Assembly (NCBI GenBank): GCA_025924495.1
Contig: JAICIG010000076.1
Location: 1-22,154 of the forward strand
Length of the DNA: 22,154 bases
Source: Pirellulales bacterium
Lineage (GTDB): Bacteria; Planctomycetota; Planctomycetia; Pirellulales; JAICIG01
Reading direction: 5' to 3'
The notes beneath the pieces were generated by a model, which was not told the origin of the DNA, did no database searches, and was given only the letters and a program-made list of their open reading frames with translations. The position numbers were made by a program, and so were the translations under genes. The stretch's first letter is position 1. Each line of letters begins with the position of its first letter. Below, piece after piece: positions 16,080 to 22,154 of this stretch.

Positions 16080-18126
16080 CGTCGCTGTCGCTCTGTGGTT
16101 TCAAGGGCAATTGCAAGCAGAATGTCGCCCCGTTCCCCGGCGAGGACGACGCGAACAAATGCCCCCGGTGGGCTTGGGCGATTGACCGGCAGATGGCCAG
16201 GCCTATACCCATGCCATTTGCCTTGGTCGTATAAAACGGCTCGAAGATCTTTTCCGCACGATCCTCGGAAAAGCCGACGCCCGCATCTTCGATGGCAAGC
16301 TCGACGCAGCTCCATTCGATAAGCGCCGTGCGAATAGATAACCGCCGGCGAGAAGCAGGCGTTTCGGCCATGGCATCCATCGCATTGCGCACGAGGTTCA
16401 CGATCACTTGGGCGATCTGTACGTCATCTCCGACCACCCGAGGCACGACGTCGCTGAGGTGGACTTCCAGGCGAATTTTTTGGCGTCGAATTTCTGACGC
16501 CAACATTTCCAGGGTTTCTTGCACCAGATCGTTGAGGCCGAACTGCGCCTCTTTTACCTCGGCGTTCCGGCGAGCCAATCTTGCCAAGCGATGGATGATG
16601 GCGGCAACCCGGTTCGCCTGTTTGGAAATCTGCGCTGTCCAGTGCATCAAATCCGCGGGCATCAGCGGCGAATCCGCTTGCAGCGCTTTCTGACACGCGC
16701 TGGCGAACGTGGAGATGGCATGCAGAGGCTGACGAATTTCGTGGGTGATGCCGGTCATGAATTCGCCCAGGGTATTCAACCGGGCTGCGTGGGCCAATTC
16801 GGCATCGCGGCGCTGCAACTCCTCTTCGATCCTTTTGCGCTTGGTAATATCACTGACGGTCAGGAGAGCGCCGGAGAACTTGCCTGTCTCGTCAGAGGTC
16901 GGCGCCGCCGAAACAAGGGCCAGTAATTCCTTCCCTTCGCCAACGTAAAAACGTATTTCCGCAGGTTCGGCCAGAGGGCGTCGCAATTGCAGCAGCGACT
17001 GGAGAGGAAACGCATCGGATTCCTTTGCAATGAATTCGAACAGGCTGCGCCCAAGCATCTCGCCGGGGCGCGAACTCAGCATTTCGGCCATTCGCCGATT
17101 GACGAACATCGTCTGCCAGTTTGCGTCGAGCCGCCAGATGCCATCATTGACGGATTCGACAATCTCGCGGTAGGCGACCTCGTTGTGTAGCAGGGTCCTG
17201 GTCGTCCGGCACTGCTCAGTGATATCAATTGCCACGCCCATGCCGCCGATCTTTCGTCCATCGACGGCATAGGCCGGCGAGTTGTGACAGTGCAACACGA
17301 CGCCATCCAGTTCGATGGCTTCGCTGAATTCCTGACCGGCGGCGGCACATCGCGCCACGCGCAGCAGTTCGGGTTGATGGCGGCACAGCTCAAAGATCGA
17401 CTTTCCAACGGCATCGCGCGGTAAAAGCCCGAGCGATTTCATTCCTCCGCCTTCCGCCGAATTGACAATTCCGTCGGCATTCAACGCATACAGGATGATT
17501 GGCGCACCGGAGACGACGGCTCTCAGCCACGCCTCATGATCGTTCAGCGCCGCCACCGCCGCGGCGCGGCCGGTAACATCGACTGCGGCTCCAATCACGC
17601 CGATCAGTTCGCTGCTCTCCGAGCGAACCGCCGTATAATTGCACTCAAAGACCAGGCCTCGGCACTTCAGCTCAATGCGCAGATTTTCGCCCTGCAAGGC
17701 TCGATGGATGGCGGAGAGCACCTCGGGTTCGTCAGCAAAGACTTCCTGCGCCCGGCGGCCCAGAATATCGCTGGGGTCGAGCCCTAGAGCGGCATGCCCT
17801 TGCCCGCTCGCCAGGAGAATCCGGCCACACGGATCGAGAGCGAACAGAATGACTGGCGCAATCGACGCCGTCGTCTCGAGTAACTGGCAAGAATCGGCTG
17901 CGAACGCTGGTTGAAGTCGCTTATCGCCCGCGGCGCCAGTCGGCAGCGGAGGGCGAGAGCGTTTCTTGCCGCCATTCACGCAAGCCGATGCCGTTACGCT
18001 CGTTACCCAATGACGGCCGTCCCCTGGAAGGACTTGTGAGGAAATTTCAAACGGCTGACAATTCGCAGCGAGCGCGCAGTCGTTGATCCCGCCGGCGTGC
18101 GCAATATGGCAGATCAGGGCTTCCAC
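16048..18126 (-). CDS. FixL-like PAS sensor histidine kinase
   Basis: This 692-aa protein has no membrane helices or signal peptide, so it is probably a cytoplasmic sensor. Three PAS-like modules are visible at about 84-186, 200-304 and 315-427; the last two end in DITEQ/DITKR-type motifs. A HisKA domain follows with the H-box FMTGITHEIRQPL (H462). The ATPase has N581 (NLVRNAMDAM), EDAGVGFS at 613-620, FEPFYTTK at 628-635 and GMGIGLA at 638-644. A basic, cysteine-containing N-terminal segment (1-70) is not PAS-like and has no recognised family. The start is GTG with AAGGA 7 bases upstream. The partner is the overlapping FixJ-type regulator. The ligand, heme or redox input cannot be read with certainty. 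Confidence 0.92.
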   Translation of the reverse strand: MEALICHIAHAGGINDCALAANCQPFEISSQVLPGDGRHWVTSVTASACVNGGKKRSRPPLPTGAAGDKRLQPAFAADSCQLLETTASIAPVILFALDPCGRILLASGQGHAALGLDPSDILGRRAQEVFADEPEVLSAIHRALQGENLRIELKCRGLVFECNYTAVRSESSELIGVIGAAVDVTGRAAAVAALNDHEAWLRAVVSGAPIILYALNADGIVNSAEGGGMKSLGLLPRDAVGKSIFELCRHQPELLRVARCAAAGQEFSEAIELDGVVLHCHNSPAYAVDGRKIGGMGVAIDITEQCRTTRTLLHNEVAYREIVESVNDGIWRLDANWQTMFVNRRMAEMLSSRPGEMLGRSLFEFIAKESDAFPLQSLLQLRRPLAEPAEIRFYVGEGKELLALVSAAPTSDETGKFSGALLTVSDITKRKRIEEELQRRDAELAHAARLNTLGEFMTGITHEIRQPLHAISTFASACQKALQADSPLMPADLMHWTAQISKQANRVAAIIHRLARLARRNAEVKEAQFGLNDLVQETLEMLASEIRRQKIRLEVHLSDVVPRVVGDDVQIAQVIVNLVRNAMDAMAETPASRRRLSIRTALIEWSCVELAIEDAGVGFSEDRAEKIFEPFYTTKANGMGIGLAICRSIAQAHRGHLFASSSPGNGATFCLQLPLKPQSDSDDGAAHRIYCG

Positions 18127-18522
18127 GGGTTATTCCTTGAAACCGCCCCTCATGAGCCAGTTTCAGCCCTGCAAACGCGGAGCGCAGCGGGTGACTCTCT
18201 AAAACCGTCGTTGCATCTGCCATCGAGAGCTTACAAAGCCGGCAAGCAGGACGCTCTAGCTAAGATGTTCCTTAAAGCCGACTGCAGCTCAGATTGCGCT
18301 AGATTTATCGGTTCGCTGGATTATCCCAATGCAACAAAAAAATGACGACCCCCTGCATTCCCTCTTGAAAACATGCCGGTAAAGTCCGAACGCTTACCTG
18401 TGCTAGCACAACGGTTCCCGTGCTCATACTAGGGATTATGCTGGCCCGCGATCAGGCCGTTCGCGATTGTCAAAATCTGGCGGTAGCGAGGCGCCGCTGC
18501 TCTCTTCATGAGCGCCAGGCAA
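18127..18522. other. Intergenic region with a 12-bp palindrome
   Basis: About 396 bp lie between the kinase start and the DUF2158-like gene; I find no supported coding sequence. A perfect palindrome TGTGCTAGCACA (18399-18410) is the only clear structure. It is a candidate operator or half of a dyad, with no further evidence. The kinase promoter should lie in the left part, but I cannot assign -35 and -10 elements with confidence. Confidence 0.45.
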
Positions 18523-18717
18523 TTAGATGGGACCGTCGTCCGTTCCGAGTTCGGGAAAGATCAAATCAGCGAGCAGGAAGGTCTCGCGGCGCAATCCCTC
18601 GGCGTCATGCCAAAGGCAAACAACGTATTCGCCGGAAAGGCGGTCGACGGTCATCCAAGGGCCGCCTGATCTATGTTGAACGACATCTCCGATGTCGATC
18701 TTTCTTTCGAGATCCAT
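18523..18717 (-). CDS. YodC/DUF2158-like small protein
   Basis: This 64-aa protein runs from the ATG at 18717 (MDLERKIDIGDVVQHRSGG). A longer version would need a TTG start and adds only seven residues. The pattern IGDVV..SGGP.MTV...., then VVCLWHDAEG and a closing FLLADLIFPEL, resembles DUF2158 (PF09926, E. coli YodC), a small domain of unknown function. Neither start has a convincing Shine-Dalgarno. It follows cheX by 51 bp on the same strand, so it may be a passenger of the chemotaxis operon or read by coupling. Confidence 0.6.
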   Translation of the reverse strand: MDLERKIDIGDVVQHRSGGPWMTVDRLSGEYVVCLWHDAEGLRRETFLLADLIFPELGTDDGPI

Positions 18718-18768
18718 GCGATGGTGGGAGGAGCTCAAGACTATGTTTTCGCCTCCCTGCCAAACCGT

Positions 18769-19245
18769 TCACCCTTGCGCCGCCAGTGCCATGCGCGTGA
18801 GACCGATTTCTACGGCAAACGGTCCCCAAGCGGAGCCGAAGTAAATGCAATGCGGATCCACGTCCGCTGGGTACTCGACCGTACGAGTTTGTCCGATGAT
18901 GACCTCGGGCAGACCCAAAGAGAGCTCACACTCGGAGAGCCACGTTTTCGCCCCGCCCGCAATCATGTTGGTCAACTCGCAGACGGCATCGGTGACGTCG
19001 GAGTTGATCTCATCGACTTGCAGGTCAAGCATGGCTGCGACGATCTTGAAAGCGAGGGGCGGGGAGACGCTCAAGGTCACGGCGCCGCTTGCTTTGCCAG
19101 TCAAGCGGATCTGACCAGTGATCTCATGGGCCGGAACGCCGCACCCTTTGAGCAAGATGCTCTTGCGCTGGATCTCGCAGCCCAGCGCGGTTCTGAACAC
19201 GTTCTCCGCCGCCTTGGCGAAGGGCTCAATATAGTACGCTTCCAT
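18769..19245 (-). CDS. cheX: CheX-family CheY-P phosphatase
   Basis: This 158-aa protein has the CheX/CheC-type fold. The visible catalytic-helix motif is CELTNMIAGGAKTWL, matching the family E-x-x-N pair that hydrolyses CheY phosphate. The preceding segment LQVDEINSDVTDAV and the following beta hairpin (ECELSLGLPEVIIG) also fit. It is 14 bp after cheR and part of the chemotaxis cluster, where it would terminate the CheY signal. Family members typically act as dimers. There is no signal peptide and the ribosome site is weak, suggesting coupling to cheR. Confidence 0.87.
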   Translation of the reverse strand: MEAYYIEPFAKAAENVFRTALGCEIQRKSILLKGCGVPAHEITGQIRLTGKASGAVTLSVSPPLAFKIVAAMLDLQVDEINSDVTDAVCELTNMIAGGAKTWLSECELSLGLPEVIIGQTRTVEYPADVDPHCIYFGSAWGPFAVEIGLTRMALAAQG

Positions 19246-19259
19246 CGCGCTGGCGCCGC

Positions 19260-20087
19260 TTAGCTTCCCTTCCGCAAACGATAACAGCCGCTGCGCTCGA
19301 ACGGGACTCGTTCGAACGCGTCATCGAGATTCATGGTGGTTTCCGCGCCGCCGAGGAACAGAAACCCATCGGGTTTCAGCACGCGGCGGACGCGAGCAAG
19401 AATCTGCTGTTTGACCGGCACATCGAAATAGATCAGCACGTTCCGCAGAAAGATAATGTCCATCGTCGGCAGAGCCGGCCAGGGAGTGATGAGATTCATT
19501 TGCCGAAACTCAATCATCGAGCGAATCTCATCCTTGAGCTGCCACTCGGCGCCTTGCTTTGTGAAGTACTTCAACAGCAACGGCGCCGGCAGACCTCGAT
19601 TGACCTCCAGTTGATTGAACGTCCCTTTGCGGGCGCGATCTAAAACCGTGTTTGCCAGGTCGCTTGCCAGCAATTGCAATTTCCAATCTTTGAGGCTGGG
19701 CGAGTATTCGCGCAGCAACATCGCGATGCTGTAAGGTTCCTGGCCGGTTGAGCAGGCGGCGCACCAGATCTGTAACCTTCGTTCGTTGGCCCTGGCTGCC
19801 ATCAGTTCCGGCAGGACTAACTTGCGCAGCGCCTCGAACGGCAACAAGTCGCGAAAGAACGAGGTCTCGTTCGTCGTCATCGCCTCGACCACTCGCACAT
19901 GCCGCTTGCCGGCGCGGACCTCCTTCATGAGCTGCTCGACGTTGGGCAGCCCTTCGAGCTTCGCCAGCATCTGCAAGCGAGTTTCAATCAGATACTGCTT
20001 GTCGTGCTCCAGCACGATCGCCGATTGTTCGCGCACCAGCCCGCGGATGAAATCCAAATCGGACGGAGTGAGCTCTGAAGTCGTCAT
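19260..20087 (-). CDS. cheR: CheR, chemoreceptor methyltransferase
   Basis: This 275-aa protein starts at the ATG at 20087 (MTTSELTPSDLDF), with GAGGT 7 bases upstream. A longer frame to 20297 overlaps cheB and adds 70 arginine-rich residues unlike CheR, so I reject it. The N-terminal helical domain contains MTTNETSFFRD, the family signature. The SAM-binding domain has IWCAACSTGQEPYSIAM, LLASDLANTVLDRAR, and the FLRNVLIYFD segment typical of CheR. It methylates glutamates of chemoreceptors using S-adenosylmethionine, opposing CheB, which is adjacent (23 bp upstream). It is cytoplasmic. Confidence 0.95.
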   Translation of the reverse strand: MTTSELTPSDLDFIRGLVREQSAIVLEHDKQYLIETRLQMLAKLEGLPNVEQLMKEVRAGKRHVRVVEAMTTNETSFFRDLLPFEALRKLVLPELMAARANERRLQIWCAACSTGQEPYSIAMLLREYSPSLKDWKLQLLASDLANTVLDRARKGTFNQLEVNRGLPAPLLLKYFTKQGAEWQLKDEIRSMIEFRQMNLITPWPALPTMDIIFLRNVLIYFDVPVKQQILARVRRVLKPDGFLFLGGAETTMNLDDAFERVPFERSGCYRLRKGS

Positions 20088-20110
20088 GTTGTGACCTCGA
20101 AGTTGTTGGC

Positions 20111-21199
20111 TTAGGCAGGCAGCGGCACGGCGCGCCCGAGCCGTACGCGGCGAATGATTTCCGTCGAAATCCGATCCAAGGGGAGCACCTGGTCGGCCAG
20201 TCCCGCCTTGGCGACGAATCCGGGCATGCCCCATACGACGCTGGTGGCTTCGTCCTGCGCCAGCACTTGCCCGCCGCGATCGCGAATGTTCTGACAACCG
20301 TTCAAGCCATCTTTACCCATTCCGGTCAGCACGACCGCCAGAACGGCGGCCCCATATACTTCCGCCACGCTGCGAAACAGCACATCGACTGCCGGACGGC
20401 AGGAATTCTCGGGCGTTGCCTGGTGTAAGCGCAGCCGCGTACCGGCCAAATCACGATTGAGCGCCATGTGAAAGTCTCCCGGCGCGACATACGCGTGTGC
20501 CGGCTCCAGGCGCTCTCCTGCGGCCGCTTCGCTGACGGCAATCTTCGACTGTGCGTTCAGCCGGTCGGCCATGGAGCGCGTGAACACGGGCGGCATGTGC
20601 TGCACGATCACGATGGGCACGGGAAAATCGGCCGGTAAATCGGGCAGGATCGCCGCCAAGGCGTTGGGACCGCCCGTCGACGAGCCGATCGCCAGCAAGT
20701 CGATGCGCACGGGCGACGAACGTAGCGGCGCCGGGCGCAGCGTCGGGCGCGATGCCGGCGGCACAAGCGACGCAGGCGGACTGGCCATGAGATGCCGGCA
20801 GAAGGCCTTGATCTTCGGAACCAGGTCCTCGCGCACGCGCTCAATGGCCGCCGCAACGCTACCGACATTCGCGGGCTTGGTGACATAATCGTTCGCGCCC
20901 AGCGCCAAGGCGTCGAGCGTCGCCGCGGCGCCGCGCGCCGTCAGCGTGCTGAACATGATCACTGGCAAGAGCGGATATGCCTTGCGGATCGCTGCCAGCG
21001 TTGCCAGGCCGTCCATTTCCGGCATCTCGATGTCCAAGGTCACCAGATCGGGATTGACCTGGGGAATCTTGGCCAGACCGATTCGGCCGTTGGCCGCGGT
21101 GCCGACGACCTCGATCGCCGGGTCGGCATTGAGCACGTCGCTGACCAGCCGTCGGATGACCACGGCGTCGTCAATCATGAGTACGCGGATTTTAGGCAT
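20111..21199 (-). CDS. cheB: CheB, chemotaxis methylesterase/response regulator
   Basis: This 362-aa protein consists of a receiver (about 1-125) and a C-terminal methylesterase. The receiver has D10/D11, phosphoacceptor D56 (LVTLDIEMPEMDGL), T85 and K108. A proline- and alanine-rich linker at about 138-162 follows. The esterase triad is S174 (IGSSTGG), H201 (VQHMPP) and D297 (GMGKDG), all present. It demethylates or deamidates chemoreceptors, adapting the response. It starts 3 bp after the cheY stop with no clear Shine-Dalgarno, so it is probably coupled to cheY. Confidence 0.96.
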   Translation of the reverse strand: MPKIRVLMIDDAVVIRRLVSDVLNADPAIEVVGTAANGRIGLAKIPQVNPDLVTLDIEMPEMDGLATLAAIRKAYPLLPVIMFSTLTARGAAATLDALALGANDYVTKPANVGSVAAAIERVREDLVPKIKAFCRHLMASPPASLVPPASRPTLRPAPLRSSPVRIDLLAIGSSTGGPNALAAILPDLPADFPVPIVIVQHMPPVFTRSMADRLNAQSKIAVSEAAAGERLEPAHAYVAPGDFHMALNRDLAGTRLRLHQATPENSCRPAVDVLFRSVAEVYGAAVLAVVLTGMGKDGLNGCQNIRDRGGQVLAQDEATSVVWGMPGFVAKAGLADQVLPLDRISTEIIRRVRLGRAVPLPA

Positions 21200-21202
21200 G
21201 GC

Positions 21203-21574
21203 TTAGTAGCGGGTCATTCCCAGCAGTTGCAGCTTTTCCAGAATCACGTCTTTCGTGAACGGCTTCATCACGTACTCATTGGCGCCTGCTTCCAGCGCGG
21301 CTGACACCCGTTCCATGTCGGTTTCGGTGGTCACCATCATCAATGGCACCTGGTCATAGATATGGTTGGCCCGCACCGAGCGGACGAACTCCAGGCCGTT
21401 CATCTCCGGCATGTTCCAGTCGACGAGCGCCAAATCGGGCGGCCCCAGCCGGTCCAACTCGTCCAGCGCGTTTTTGCCATTGACGGCTTCGGTGATGTCG
21501 AAGCCCAGTTCTCTAAGAAACTTGCCGAGAATTGAACGAATCGGCTTCGAATCATCGATCACTAAAGCGCGCAC
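21203..21574 (-). CDS. cheY: CheY-like chemotaxis response regulator
   Basis: This 123-aa single receiver has a GTG start and CAGGAG about 7 bases upstream. The acidic pair is D7/D8, the phosphoacceptor D52 (LVDWNMPEMNGLEF), the switch T82 (MVTTETDM) and K104 (MKPFT). The WNMPEMNG wording is typical of true CheY. It would carry the kinase signal to the flagellar motor or another output. It is first of a tight cheY-cheB-cheR-cheX run. Its promoter should lie between it and the MCP terminator. Confidence 0.93.
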   Translation of the reverse strand: MRALVIDDSKPIRSILGKFLRELGFDITEAVNGKNALDELDRLGPPDLALVDWNMPEMNGLEFVRSVRANHIYDQVPLMMVTTETDMERVSAALEAGANEYVMKPFTKDVILEKLQLLGMTRY

Positions 21575-21671
21575 GTGCGTCTCCTGTAAAAGCCTAAAAG
21601 CGTTCAGGTCATTTGTGTCAAATCACGCGACCGGCCGACGTGAGCTTGCGTTTCGCACGCGAAACTAGGGC

Positions 21672-21711
21672 AAAAAAGGGCGGGCTCCGGCTTCGTTTCC
21701 GGAGCCCGCCC
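21672..21711 (-). terminator. Strong Rho-independent terminator after the MCP gene
   Basis: On the minus strand GGGCGGGCTCCGG, an 8-nt loop, then CCGGAGCCCGCCC form a 13-bp perfect stem followed by six T. It lies 19 bp after the MCP stop and separates that gene from cheY, so cheY needs its own promoter or readthrough. Confidence 0.95.
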
Positions 21712-21729
21712 CGCATGACGCGCTTCCGC

Positions 21730-22154
21730 TTAGACGCGAGCCTGCGACACTAGCCGTTGCAATTCCGCCGCGATGTGCGACAGTTCTTGCGCGGACTTCT
21801 GGGTGTTGCTGGCGCCTTCCGTGGTGCTGGCCGCTGCCTGAGCGACAGCCGTAATGTTCTGAGCGATCTCCGAACTGCCCTTGGCCGCTTCGGCCACGTT
21901 GCGGCTGATCTCGTTGGTGGTCGCCGTCTGCTCCTCGACGGCGCCGGCGATCGTGTTCGAGATATCGCTGATCTGGTTGATCACGCCGCCGATCTCCTTG
22001 ATTGCGTCGACCGCGCCCTTGGTATCAACCTGGATCGCTTCGATCTTCTGGCTGATATCTTCGGTGGCGCGAGCCGTTTCCTTGGCCAAGTCCTTGACCT
22101 CGTTGGCCACGACGGCAAAGCCTTTGCCCGCCTCTCCGGCGCGAGCGGCTTCGA
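21730..22154 (-). CDS. Methyl-accepting chemotaxis protein, C-terminal part
   Basis: The right edge cuts this gene; about 140 C-terminal residues are visible. The stretch [20 protein letters not shown] is the conserved hairpin tip and signalling signature of chemoreceptors that contacts CheA and CheW. Long helical heptad sequence follows with E, Q, A and T at coiled-coil positions ([16 protein letters not shown]), ending QRLVSQARV. The ligand-binding and membrane parts lie outside the window. There is no C-terminal NWETF-type CheR-tethering pentapeptide. It sits upstream of cheY, separated by a terminator. Confidence 0.95.
   Translation of the reverse strand, partial: EAARAGEAGKGFAVVANEVKDLAKETARATEDISQKIEAIQVDTKGAVDAIKEIGGVINQISDISNTIAGAVEEQTATTNEISRNVAEAAKGSSEIAQNITAVAQAAASTTEGASNTQKSAQELSHIAAELQRLVSQARV

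Noticed and set aside
20088..20297. Extended CheR N-terminus overlapping cheB
   Set aside because: It is arginine-rich, unlike CheR, and a good ribosome site precedes the internal ATG at 20087.

Overview
The window is GC-rich, tightly packed bacterial DNA. I read it as a planctomycete (Pirellulales-like) chromosome. The reasons are a secreted DUF1080 protein, a large secreted PF20091-type hydrolase, a secreted hydrolase-metallopeptidase fusion, an enolase-superfamily enzyme, a GTAG-type REP doublet and several GTG starts. This assignment is an inference from gene content; there is no rRNA or other phylogenetic marker protein.

Layout. (1) 1-4449, minus strand: a kdp high-affinity K+ uptake operon. 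Its order is a 26-aa membrane peptide, kdpF, kdpA, kdpB and kdpC (kdpC is cut by the left edge). No kdpD or kdpE is visible. (2) 4450-6338, minus strand: a 74-aa single-pass membrane protein and a secreted HExxH metalloprotease-like protein. (3) 6501-12127, plus strand: DUF1080 protein, a REP doublet (REPIN), an alpha/beta hydrolase fused to a zincin domain, a mandelate racemase/muconate lactonizing enzyme homologue, and a PF20091-like hydrolase. This looks like secreted catabolic cargo. (4) 12335-12480: tRNA-Phe(GAA) and a strong terminator. (5) 12880-15259: a stand-alone receiver protein, a small zinc-ribbon-like protein, a GNAT acetyltransferase and a PhzF-like isomerase. (6) 15438-18126, minus strand: a FixL/FixJ-type two-component pair with overlapping genes. 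(7) 18523-22154, minus strand: a chemotaxis cluster read as MCP (partial), terminator, cheY, cheB, cheR, cheX and a YodC/DUF2158-like small protein.

The most interesting signal is regulatory. Three consecutive minus-strand units (kdp operon, 74-aa membrane protein, secreted protease) each carry the same compound promoter element. It has two 18-bp boxes, each a 7-4-7 direct repeat with 11-bp period, separated by exactly 14 bp. A TAxxAT-like -10 hexamer follows exactly 10 bp after the second box. This is the architecture expected of an OmpR/PhoB/KdpE-family activator. It suggests that K+ uptake, a small membrane protein and a secreted protease form one stress regulon.

The rest of the window is mostly recognisable families. 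The other notable items are the REPIN beside a start codon, the hydrolase-zincin fusion, and two tiny ORFs at the head of the kdp transcript.
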